Shown: positions 1 through 5,636, counted from the stretch's first letter. The stretch: 6,600 nt of DNA from an uncultured Eubacteriales bacterium (GCA_902796565.1 CADBPP010000021.1:1-6600), one strand, 5' to 3'. A program made the numbers and translations. The notes: generated from the letters alone by a model not told the origin.

Positions 1-943
1 CGAGCAGAGCCTGCGCGTATTTCAGCCCGCTCTCTTCGTGTCCGTAGGCGTGGATGCGCCCGTCCCTTTCCTCTGTGGTATCGATCTTTCCCAGATCGTG
101 GCATAGGGCGGAGAGCATGAAGCAAAGAGGCTCTTCAGCCGCGCCCCGCAGGGCGGCCGCGCTTCGGAGGACTTTCATCGTATGGACGTAAACATCCCCT
201 TCGGGATGATACAGACTGTCCTGGGGGACGCCTCTGAGGGATGCGATCTCCTCGAACCAGCCGGAGAGCTTGTCTGTGCTCCCGAGGACGTCGAAGAACA
301 CTCCCGGTTCGTCTGAACCGATAAGGGCCTTGAACAGTTCCTCCCTCACCCTTTCGGCGGACAATGCTTCTGCGGACATGCGCGCGCACAGCCTGCGGGT
401 CCCCTCATCGAGGGAGAAGCCGAAGCGGGCGCAGAACTGGGCCGCCCTGAAGACCCGCAGAGGATCGTAGACGAAGGAGCTGTCATCCACATGCCTGAGC
501 CGTTTTCCGGCAAGATCGTCCCTTCCTCCGAAGAAGTCCAGGATCTCCCCCGTCAGAACGTCCTTCATCATGGCGTTCACGGTGAAATCCCGCCGTCTCG
601 CGGACTGCTCCTCCCCGGCCCACGGATCCGTGACGATGTCATAATCCCTGTGGCCCGTCCCGGTGCTGACCTCCCGTCTGGGCAAGGCGACGTCTATGCC
701 GCTTCCTTCACCTCCGAGGGAAATGATGCCGAAGGAACGTCCGACCTCACGGCATGGCGCTATTGAGGAAAGAAGCTCCTCAAGCTCCTCTTCCGGTATG
801 CTGTGGATCTCGATATCCGTGTCGAGGGATGCTCTCCCCATGAGCTCGTCCCTTACGCAGCCTCCAACGTAATAGGCCCGCCCGCCCTTTTCCTTCACCT
901 TCAGGGCGATATTTTCACAGATCCTTCTGTGTTCAGGCCTCAT
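1..943 (-). CDS. cca: CCA tRNA nucleotidyltransferase with HD domain (3' end outside window)
   Basis: Adds or repairs the 3'-terminal CCA of tRNAs in the cytoplasm from CTP and ATP. I translated 314 codons from the ATG at 943-941; the C-terminus lies beyond base 1. Visible class II nucleotidyltransferase motifs are GGCVRD (residues 27-32), the metal-binding pair D41-x-D43 (DTD), RRDFTVNAM (117-125), and YDPLRVFRAAQF (159-170), which holds the D160/R163 base-reading pair of the EDxxR motif. An HD phosphohydrolase-type domain follows: HPEGDVYVHT (246-255), CHDLGK (281-286) and GHEESG (301-306). The start is supported by a GGGGGGAG ribosome binding site 7 nt upstream. The gene overlaps the end of the WYL regulator gene by 11 nt, so it is the downstream member of a two-gene operon. 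One oddity is Y159 where a glutamate is usual in EDxxR. A poly(A) polymerase or CC-only enzyme is the main alternative, since this superfamily is hard to split by sequence. Family is certain; exact specificity is likely. Confidence 0.92.
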   Translation of the reverse strand, partial: MRPEHRRICENIALKVKEKGGRAYYVGGCVRDELMGRASLDTDIEIHSIPEEELEELLSSIAPCREVGRSFGIISLGGEGSGIDVALPRREVSTGTGHRDYDIVTDPWAGEEQSARRRDFTVNAMMKDVLTGEILDFFGGRDDLAGKRLRHVDDSSFVYDPLRVFRAAQFCARFGFSLDEGTRRLCARMSAEALSAERVREELFKALIGSDEPGVFFDVLGSTDKLSGWFEEIASLRGVPQDSLYHPEGDVYVHTMKVLRSAAALRGAAEEPLCFMLSALCHDLGKIDTTEERDGRIHAYGHEESGLKYAQALL

Positions 944-1937
944 GGGAGTTCTCCCCCCTGCGGAGAATGAGTCGGGCCCGGTTCTCGTATTCTTCCCTGA
1001 GCTCTGCGGGCTGCATGATCTGCATCCTTCCCGCGAACTGGAACATCCATCCCCAGAACGTGGGGGATATGACGGCCTCTCCAGTGAGCTCGCAAACGTC
1101 GCGGTTGAGCCTTATGATGCGGGCGTCTTCCCCGAAGACGTCGAAGACCGAATCCAGGGCTTCGTTCGTGAATCTAATGGTGACTTCCCTGGTCTCTCCC
1201 GAGTACATCTTTATCAGGCCGGCCACTTCGTCGCTGACTTTTTCGCGGGCCTCTTCGGATTCGGAGCTGATGGGCTCGAAGCAGATGCGCACGTCCTCCA
1301 TCCTGTCAATGCGGTAATATGTGCTGGAGGAATACTTCGGGCTGTAGCATATAAGATAGTAGTTGTCTTCGCTGCATACCAGGTCCAGCGGCTCTGCGAT
1401 ATAGGCGTCCCCGTCCCGGCGGTAGATCCTCTCGGCGTTCTCATCGAGATCGAAGTAAAGGAATGAGACCTTCCGGTGCTGGAGTATCGCTTCCTCAAGG
1501 CAGTCCACGTTGTAATAAACGGATTCGTTGGTATGCTTCCTGGTGGTGGAACGGACCCTTGCCGAACGCAGCAGCTCGGCCCGGTGGCTCCCTCCGAGGC
1601 TCGCGATCTTTTCCGCCAGTTCGGTGCTCTTTTTTTCGGTTATGAAGCCGGCGGAGCGCACCGCGTCTATGAGTATCCTTATCTCGGGCGAACTGAAGGA
1701 ACGGTCCGCCACGTAGTAGACCTTTTCATGGCCGGAGAACGCGCTCATGACCTCGAAGCCGAAGTCATTGAGACAGCGCAGGTTGCGGGTCAGAGTCCTC
1801 CGGTCGCAGGATATCCCCTTTTCTGCGAGCCGCGCGATGATGGCGGCGCTGTCCATGGGATGCTCTTCATCCGTTTCCTGCCGCAGCATTTCATATATTA
1901 TAAGAAGCTTTACAGACTGGGCGTTTTCCTGTGCCAT
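933..1937 (-). CDS. WYL-domain transcriptional regulator (DeoR/HTH_11-type winged helix)
   Basis: A cytoplasmic DNA-binding regulator of 334 residues, a usual length for WYL proteins. An N-terminal winged helix-turn-helix spans about residues 8-64, with the recognition helix DRRTLTRNLRCL at 45-56. A linker region of helices follows (about 83-150). The WYL domain covers about 155-215, with YYL at 193-195 as the name-giving motif and YRIDRM at 208-213 as the conserved arginine-containing strand. A WCX-like C-terminal domain includes SPTFWGWMFQFAG near residue 290-305. I chose the ATG at 1937-1935 because an AGGAGG lies just upstream; an in-frame ATG at 2039 would add 34 unlike-family residues and start upstream of the inferred promoter. 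WYL domains generally act as effector- or nucleic-acid-sensing modules. The ligand is unknown here. The overlap with cca suggests a link to RNA metabolism or growth state, but the target genes cannot be read from the sequence. An A7 run in the coding strand lies at 1630-1636. Confidence 0.9.
   Translation of the reverse strand: MAQENAQSVKLLIIYEMLRQETDEEHPMDSAAIIARLAEKGISCDRRTLTRNLRCLNDFGFEVMSAFSGHEKVYYVADRSFSSPEIRILIDAVRSAGFITEKKSTELAEKIASLGGSHRAELLRSARVRSTTRKHTNESVYYNVDCLEEAILQHRKVSFLYFDLDENAERIYRRDGDAYIAEPLDLVCSEDNYYLICYSPKYSSSTYYRIDRMEDVRICFEPISSESEEAREKVSDEVAGLIKMYSGETREVTIRFTNEALDSVFDVFGEDARIIRLNRDVCELTGEAVISPTFWGWMFQFAGRMQIMQPAELREEYENRARLILRRGENSHEA
944..958 (-). promoter_or_regulatory. 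Ribosome binding site of cca inside the WYL coding end
   Basis: A purine run GGGGGGAG (complement of 951-958) lies 7 nt before the cca ATG and inside the last codons of the upstream gene. Bases 944-948 (complement CTCCC), immediately before the ATG, are complementary to the GGGAG of the binding site, so a tight 4-5 bp hairpin could hide it. The upstream stop codon (935-933) lies 8-10 nt inside cca, so ribosomes finishing the WYL gene would open this hairpin. The binding site is seen directly; the coupling is inferred. Confidence 0.6.
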
Positions 1938-1940
1938 CTC

Positions 1941-1947
1941 GCCTCCT
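1941..1947 (-). promoter_or_regulatory. Ribosome binding site of the WYL regulator
   Basis: AGGAGGC on the minus strand, 3 nt (core GGAGG 4 nt) before the ATG at 1937, preceded by a run of A. It is the best Shine-Dalgarno match in the window and decides the start in favour of 1937 over the upstream ATG at 2039, which has no such site. Confidence 0.8.
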
Positions 1948-1975
1948 TTTTGCCGGCTGTGCCGGAACTGATTTA

Positions 1976-2004
1976 ATATTACCATATCCCAGGTGTTTTG
2001 CCCA
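1976..2004 (-). promoter_or_regulatory. Candidate sigma-70-type promoter of the WYL-cca operon
   Basis: On the minus strand an extended -10 element TGGTAATAT has its hexamer at 1981-1976. The -35 candidate TGGGCA (2004-1999) lies 17 nt upstream and matches TTGACA at 4 of 6 positions. The hexamer TAATAT also matches 4 of 6, with the TGn extension compensating. Transcription would begin near 1969, giving a leader of about 30 nt. Spacing and position are good, but the boxes are imperfect. Confidence 0.45.
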
Positions 2005-2035
2005 CCTCCTGCGCTCAAAAGGACTGCGCAGGAGG
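2005..2035. repeat. Perfect 10-bp inverted repeat next to the WYL promoter (operator candidate)
   Basis: CCTCCTGCGC at 2005-2014 is repeated in exact inverse as GCGCAGGAGG at 2026-2035, with an 11-nt spacer. Half-site centres are 21 bp apart, about two helical turns, which fits a dimeric winged-helix protein binding one DNA face. It lies directly upstream of the proposed -35 of the WYL gene and downstream of the cotransporter terminator. No T-tract follows on either strand, so it is not a normal terminator. Autoregulation by the WYL protein is plausible but unproven. It could also be a secondary hairpin in readthrough RNA. Confidence 0.55.
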
Positions 2036-2039
2036 CCAT

Positions 2040-2072
2040 AAAAAGACCGGCATGACGTATACGCCATGCCGG
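2040..2072 (-). terminator. Intrinsic terminator of the Na/Pi cotransporter gene
   Basis: A near-perfect palindrome pairs CCGGCATG (2047-2054) with CATGCCGG (2065-2072), with one A/C mismatch and a self-complementary CGTATACG core at 2056-2063. On the minus strand it is followed by TCTTTTT (2046-2040). It begins 15 nt after the stop codon of the cotransporter gene, a textbook Rho-independent terminator position, and separates that gene from the WYL-cca unit. Confidence 0.88.
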
Positions 2073-2087
2073 CAGAAGCTCACTGTG

Positions 2088-3890
2088 TCAGTCCGCGCTC
2101 TGTCCCTTCATCTCGGAGAAGAAGGTGGAGTGCAGCTCATCGTATTCCCTGTTGAAGCGCTCGTTTTCCCCGTGGTGCAGTTCGTGTATGTAGTCATGCT
2201 CGTGGATGCTGAGGTCCGGCAGGTCTATGGCCATGGTATGGATACCGACGTTGGAGCACTGGTCGGAGATCCTTTCCGCGTTCACCAGAAGGTCAAGATA
2301 AACGCTTCCGGTCTCGACGTTGCACTCCTGCTGCCTGAGCCGCAGGATGTGGCGCTGTTTTATCTCCGCCACCAGATCGTCTATGACTTCCTCCAGGGGC
2401 TCTATGTGGAAGGCCAGGGCCGCGTCGTGGGTGCGGAAGGTGCTCACCGTGTAGTCCATTATGTTCTGGATGGCGTGATTCAATACCTCCAGTTCCTTGA
2501 CCGCGTCGTCGGAGAGCTTCCTGCGCAGATTGTTGAGCTCCTCGGCGTTCTCCACCAGGTTTACCGCGTAGTCCCCCACACGCTCAAATTCGGAGGAACA
2601 CTTTATGTAATAGTTCAGAAGGTTGTTCTGGTGTCCGTCCCCGATGTTGGGGGAGAGCTTGACCAGGAAGCCCTGCACGGCGTCCGTCAGGGCGTCGATG
2701 CGGTCCTCCTCCTCCCGGATCCTCTGTATATGCTCGAGATCGAAATCCGTGAACAGTCCCATGGACAGTTCCACGTTGGCGCAGGCCGCGTCGGCGCAGT
2801 CGATGAGGACGCGGTGGGCTTCCTCAAGGGCAAGTGCCGGGGAAGAGAGAAGCGCGCGGTCCAGCATCCTGAGCTGATCGTCATACTTGCCTGCTTTCTC
2901 CTTGTCTCCCTTGACTATATGCATGCTGAGCTTTTCAAGGTATCCCACGAATGGCAGCATGACTACCGCGAGTCCCAGCTTGAAGACGGTGTGCACGTTC
3001 GCGATCTCTCCCGAGGTTATCGGGTCGCTCCAGAAGGAACCCAGGACCCCGAGGCCTTTGAGTGCATACAGGACCGCCGGGATGAGTACGAGTCCGCACA
3101 TGTTCACCAGGATATGAACGATACCGGTACGGCGGGCGTCCGCCTTCGCTCCCAGGGAGCAAACGATGGCGGTGGTGATGCAGTCGCCCATATATATGCC
3201 CAGTATGATGGAATAAACGCTGCCGAGACTCAGCCTGCCGGTCATGGACAGTGCCTGAAGGATACCGACGGAGGCGGAGGAGCTCTGGGTGATGACGGCG
3301 ACGATGCATCCCGCCAGGCAGCCCAACAGAGGCCTGTCGGCAAAACCGACGAACAGGTTCGTGAAGGCCGGAGAATCGGACAGAGGGCTTACGGCGGCGG
3401 TCATGTTCAGCAGTCCTGTGAAGAGGATGCCGAAGCCCATGAAGATGCTTCCTGCGGTGTTGTGTTTCTGGTTCTTGGAGACCATGATCAGCAGGATGCC
3501 GATCAGAGCGGCCAGAGGGGCCAGTGTGGAAGGCTTGAAGAACTCGAGCCAGGCAGTCCCGTCCGAATTGACGTCCAGCAGCCTTATTATCTGTCCCGTG
3601 ACAGTGGTGCCGACGTTGGCGCCGAGGATGATCCCCAGCGACTGGTGCAGTGTCATGACTCCGGCGCCCACGAGGCCGGAGGTGAGGACGATGGTGGCGG
3701 TGGAACTCTGGATCAGTCCGGTTATGCCCATGCCCAGGAGGAAGCTGGTGACAGGGGAGTTGGTGACCTTGCCCATAGCGGTCCTCATGGTCTCGGACGA
3801 GCCCTGTTTGAGGCCGTCTCCCATAAGACGCATTCCGAACAGGAAGAGGCTCAGTCCTCCCGCCAGGGATATTACGTTGAAAATGCTCAT
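2088..3890 (-). CDS. Na+/phosphate cotransporter (NptA/PF02690 family) with C-terminal PhoU domain
   Basis: A 600-residue inner-membrane protein predicted to import inorganic phosphate with sodium. The transport part (about 1-315) has the two inverted family repeats. The first carries QSSTAT (61-66) and GANVGTTVTGQ (90-100); the second carries QSSSAS (202-207) and GIYMGDCITT (231-240), each in hydrophobic helices. The cytoplasmic C-terminal part (about 320-590) is helical and PhoU-like. It shows the two family signatures, SEFERVGDYAVNL in the first half and NAERISDQCSNVG in the second, with the E/D residues that bind metal clusters in PhoU proteins. The start ATG at 3890 has AAGGAG 9 nt upstream. 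The gene stands alone: a terminator follows it and the next upstream gene is divergent. PhoU fusions are common in this family in Firmicutes and are thought to link transport to phosphate status. The second repeat has Tyr233 where Asn is usual. Substrate specificity is inferred from family. Confidence 0.93.
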   Translation of the reverse strand: MSIFNVISLAGGLSLFLFGMRLMGDGLKQGSSETMRTAMGKVTNSPVTSFLLGMGITGLIQSSTATIVLTSGLVGAGVMTLHQSLGIILGANVGTTVTGQIIRLLDVNSDGTAWLEFFKPSTLAPLAALIGILLIMVSKNQKHNTAGSIFMGFGILFTGLLNMTAAVSPLSDSPAFTNLFVGFADRPLLGCLAGCIVAVITQSSSASVGILQALSMTGRLSLGSVYSIILGIYMGDCITTAIVCSLGAKADARRTGIVHILVNMCGLVLIPAVLYALKGLGVLGSFWSDPITSGEIANVHTVFKLGLAVVMLPFVGYLEKLSMHIVKGDKEKAGKYDDQLRMLDRALLSSPALALEEAHRVLIDCADAACANVELSMGLFTDFDLEHIQRIREEEDRIDALTDAVQGFLVKLSPNIGDGHQNNLLNYYIKCSSEFERVGDYAVNLVENAEELNNLRRKLSDDAVKELEVLNHAIQNIMDYTVSTFRTHDAALAFHIEPLEEVIDDLVAEIKQRHILRLRQQECNVETGSVYLDLLVNAERISDQCSNVGIHTMAIDLPDLSIHEHDYIHELHHGENERFNREYDELHSTFFSEMKGQSAD

Positions 3891-3899
3891 ATATGTGAA

Positions 3900-3905
3900 C
3901 TCCTT
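3900..3905 (-). promoter_or_regulatory. Ribosome binding site of the Na/Pi cotransporter gene
   Basis: AAGGAG on the minus strand, 9 nt before the ATG at 3890. It supports that start codon. Confidence 0.75.
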
Positions 3906-3941
3906 CGAGTATAAAATATCCTGATAGAACTATTTGATTTT

Positions 3942-3947
3942 ATTATA
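3942..3947 (-). promoter_or_regulatory. Candidate -10 box for the Na/Pi cotransporter gene
   Basis: A perfect TATAAT on the minus strand in an AT-rich stretch about 50 nt before the start codon. At 18-nt spacing the -35 would be TTTTCA (3971-3966), a 4 of 6 match. A second, closer -10-like TATACT occurs at 3913-3908 without a matching -35. One of the two is probably the real promoter; I cannot choose with confidence. No Pho-box-like direct repeats were recognised. Confidence 0.4.
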
Positions 3948-4192
3948 CAACTCTGTAAAGGCATCTGAAAAAAATGTTTTGAAAAAAGAATATAAGCAGG
4001 GCTGTCCGGCGGCCTGTTTCATGCCGTCCGGGCTCCTGACGGGCAAAAAAACAATATACATCCCCGGATAGACAAAAAAACCGGAAAGACAGATTAAAAG
4101 TTTGTGTTAAACTGATTAAGAAGCAGCCGAGGAGTTTCCTTTTCGGGGCAATTCTGATAAACTTTGTGCAGGAGAACGTCGCGCATACTTAC

Positions 4193-4915
4193 ATGGATAA
4201 AAAGATACTGCTGATAATCCCGGCATACAACGAACAGGAATGTATACTGGGAGTATATGAAAAGATAACCGAATACAATTCCCGCACCGGCACGCCCTTT
4301 GACGTGATCGTCATCAATGACGGTTCCACGGACGATACGGAAAAGATACTTACCGGCAACGCTGTTCCCCACATCCGGCTCATCCGCAACCTCGGTATCG
4401 GAGGCGCCGTCCAGACGGGATACATGTACGCCGCAATGAAAGGATATGACGTTGCCGTACAGTTCGACGGGGACGGACAGCATGAGATAAGCTGCGTCAG
4501 CGATCTGGCGGCGCCGATCCTCTCCGGCGAGGCGGACATGGTGATAGGTTCCAGGTTCGTCGACAGGGACAGTGAGAACTTCCGCTCCACCTTCGCCAGA
4601 AGGGTGGGTATAAATATACTCTCATTTTTCATAAAGCTGTTCACGGGAAGAAAGATCTACGATCCCACCTCGGGCTTCAGGGCCTGCGGCAAAGATCTGA
4701 CAGCGTTCTTTGCGGAGAATTATCCCACGGAGTACCCCGAACCGGTCTCCGAGGTGGCGGCCCTGATGCAGGGCTACACTGTCCGGGAGAGGCACGCCGT
4801 GATGCACGAAAGACAGGGAGGGACATCCTCCATAAGGGCGTGGAAATCCGCCTACTACATGATCAATGTCACTATAGCCATGTTCATGGAAAGGATCAGA
4901 AAGAGGCAGAAATGA
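4193..4915 (+). CDS. GT2 glycosyltransferase, dolichol-phosphate-mannose-synthase-like
   Basis: A 240-residue GT-A fold enzyme predicted to move a sugar from a nucleotide sugar to a polyprenyl phosphate at the cytoplasmic membrane face. Motifs in order are PAYNE (10-14), NDGSTDDT (42-49), GIGGAVQTGY (68-77), DGDGQH with the metal-binding D92-x-D94, IGSRF (118-122), DPTSGFR (157-163), and HERQGGTSSI (about 206-215). Unlike GtrB/ArnC-type synthases it has no C-terminal transmembrane pair and ends soon after an amphipathic helix and a basic tail (ERIRKRQK). It is the first gene of a unit joined to DUF2304 and a small transporter by ATGA overlaps. I place the start at ATG 4193 because family members begin close to the first beta strand. 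A GTG at 4166 is in frame and would add nine residues, and the nearest Shine-Dalgarno (GGAG 4171-4174) is 18 nt from the ATG, so the start is uncertain. Sugar and lipid acceptor cannot be read. Confidence 0.9.
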   Translation: MDKKILLIIPAYNEQECILGVYEKITEYNSRTGTPFDVIVINDGSTDDTEKILTGNAVPHIRLIRNLGIGGAVQTGYMYAAMKGYDVAVQFDGDGQHEISCVSDLAAPILSGEADMVIGSRFVDRDSENFRSTFARRVGINILSFFIKLFTGRKIYDPTSGFRACGKDLTAFFAENYPTEYPEPVSEVAALMQGYTVRERHAVMHERQGGTSSIRAWKSAYYMINVTIAMFMERIRKRQK

Positions 4916-5259
4916 TTGATATAAAGATAAAGATATGCGCGGTGATCGGGATACTGCTCATCGTCGGTGTGATCACTCACTTTGTCCGCAAGGAAAAGAT
5001 CACGGTGGGATACTCGATCGTATGGTATCTGAGCTGCCTGGTGATGATACTCTTCAGCATTTTTCCGGAGATCTTCAGGTTCTTTTCGGACCTGATTGGT
5101 TTTGAGATCTCCTCAAACTTCCTGTTCGTGTTGCTGATAGCGTTCCTGTTTTTCATATGCATCTCCCTGACCATCATAGTCTCGGAGCAGAAGGAACAGA
5201 TCAGAAGGCTCATACAGGAGATAAGCATCATGAAGAGCGAAAGGGAAAAGAACTTATGA
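4912..5259 (+). CDS. DUF2304 small membrane protein with C-terminal coiled coil
   Basis: A 115-residue protein of no established biochemical function, recognised as DUF2304 by its layout and conserved positions. Three transmembrane segments lie at about 6-25, 35-52 and 69-90, followed by a charged helix at 91-114 with heptad-like hydrophobics (I97, L100, I101, I104, M107). Family-typical residues include W38, P52, G63, N69, S91 and the QE pair at 102-103. The ATG overlaps the GT2 stop as ATGA, with AAGAGG 5 nt upstream, so translation is coupled. Members of this family very often sit beside DPM-like GT2 genes, as here. I infer that it anchors or activates the soluble GT2 through its cytoplasmic coiled coil, as DPM3 does for DPM1 in eukaryotes. 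That role has not been shown here. A longer in-frame start at 4840 would lie inside the GT2 gene and is rejected. Confidence 0.85.
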   Translation: MIDIKIKICAVIGILLIVGVITHFVRKEKITVGYSIVWYLSCLVMILFSIFPEIFRFFSDLIGFEISSNFLFVLLIAFLFFICISLTIIVSEQKEQIRRLIQEISIMKSEREKNL

Positions 5260-5606
5260 AACTGGTACTGATAATCATATATATCCTGTGCTCCACCGGG
5301 GGCATGACGCTGATGAAAATGGGAGGAGACACTCTCAGGCTCTCCTTCAAGGGGGGGATATACTTCTCCATGGGGACACTCACATTCTTCGGTTTCGTGC
5401 TGTACCTCATAAGCTTCCTGCTGTGGCAGAGGATGCTGGTGCGCTACCAGCTTTCCTCCCTGGTGCCCATGGTCTCCGGTTCCGTACAGGTGGTGATCCT
5501 TCTTCTGGGTCATTTCGTCTTCGGGGAGAACCTCAAACCCATGGCCCTTTTGGGCGCCCTGCTGGTGGTGTCGGGCATAGTCCTTATGGGTTTCGCGGCA
5601 AGATAG
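5256..5606 (+). CDS. Small SMR/EamA-like (DMT superfamily) membrane transporter, putative lipid-sugar flippase
   Basis: A 116-residue hydrophobic protein with four predicted helices at about 2-20, 40-57, 67-88 and 95-113, the size of SMR and ArnE/ArnF proteins, which work as dimers. Typical features are a K-M-G after TM1 (21-23), a proline in TM3 (P71), the FGE motif at 89-91 before TM4, and a glycine-rich TM4 (GALLVVSGIVLMG, 100-112). The TM1 glutamate used for proton-coupled drug export in EmrE (Glu14) is replaced by threonine, which argues against a multidrug pump. ArnE/ArnF flip undecaprenyl-phosphate-aminoarabinose, and the neighbouring GT2 suggests a similar job with a polyprenyl-phosphate sugar. 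The start overlaps the DUF2304 stop as ATGA, with AAGGG 10 nt upstream. A G7 run at 5351-5357 lies in the coding sequence. A metabolite exporter is the alternative. Fold is well supported; substrate is inferred. Confidence 0.82.
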   Translation: MKLVLIIIYILCSTGGMTLMKMGGDTLRLSFKGGIYFSMGTLTFFGFVLYLISFLLWQRMLVRYQLSSLVPMVSGSVQVVILLLGHFVFGENLKPMALLGALLVVSGIVLMGFAAR

Positions 5607-5617
5607 GCAAGCGATCT

Positions 5618-5636
5618 GCCCTTCGGGGCTTTTTTT
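5618..5636 (+). terminator. Short UUCG-capped intrinsic terminator after the three-gene operon
   Basis: GCCC (5618-5621) and GGGC (5626-5629) enclose a UUCG tetraloop and are followed directly by seven T (5630-5636). It starts 12 nt after the stop codon of the transporter. The stem is only 4 bp, although all G-C with an unusually stable cUUCGg loop, so termination may be partial and let some transcripts enter the downstream gene. Confidence 0.6.

Larger units (their letters stand above)
3891..4192. other. Divergent intergenic region between the phosphate transporter and the glycan operon
   Basis: This 302-bp stretch has no credible ORF, tRNA or known riboswitch that I can recognise. It holds the minus-strand promoter candidates near 3890-3950. 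A-tracts occur at 3968-3974, 3982-3987, 4045-4051 and 4074-4080. A GC-rich island at about 4001-4044 can form a hairpin (4008-4013 with 4023-4028) or an alternative one (4024-4028 with 4038-4042). For the plus strand, TAGACA at 4069-4074 is a 5 of 6 match to a -35, but no good -10 follows at the right distance. The promoter of the plus operon is therefore not assigned. Confidence 0.6.

Noticed and set aside
942..1976. Open frames of 174 and 166 codons on the plus strand opposite the WYL gene
   Set aside because: Both are antisense shadows of the WYL coding sequence without family motifs or upstream binding sites.
1938..2039. A 34-residue N-terminal extension of the WYL regulator from ATG 2039
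   Set aside because: It would start upstream of the inferred promoter, run through the inverted repeat, and lack a ribosome binding site, while ATG 1937 has AGGAGG.
1998..3914. A 638-codon open frame on the plus strand opposite the Na/Pi cotransporter gene
   Set aside because: It is the antisense of a well-supported transporter gene. Its product is rich in H, Q, G, D, E and R with no recognisable domain, it spans the terminator and promoter regions of the true gene, and it has no suitable ribosome binding site. Its length reflects codon bias of the real gene.
4036..4061. A GACGGGCAAA-like segment recalling a GEMM (cyclic di-GMP) riboswitch
   Set aside because: The remaining conserved paired helices and tetraloop of that riboswitch are not present.
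4064..4084. CCGG at 4064-4067 and 4081-4084 enclosing an A-rich loop
   Set aside because: Only 4 bp with a 13-nt loop; expected by chance and not placed like a terminator for either strand.
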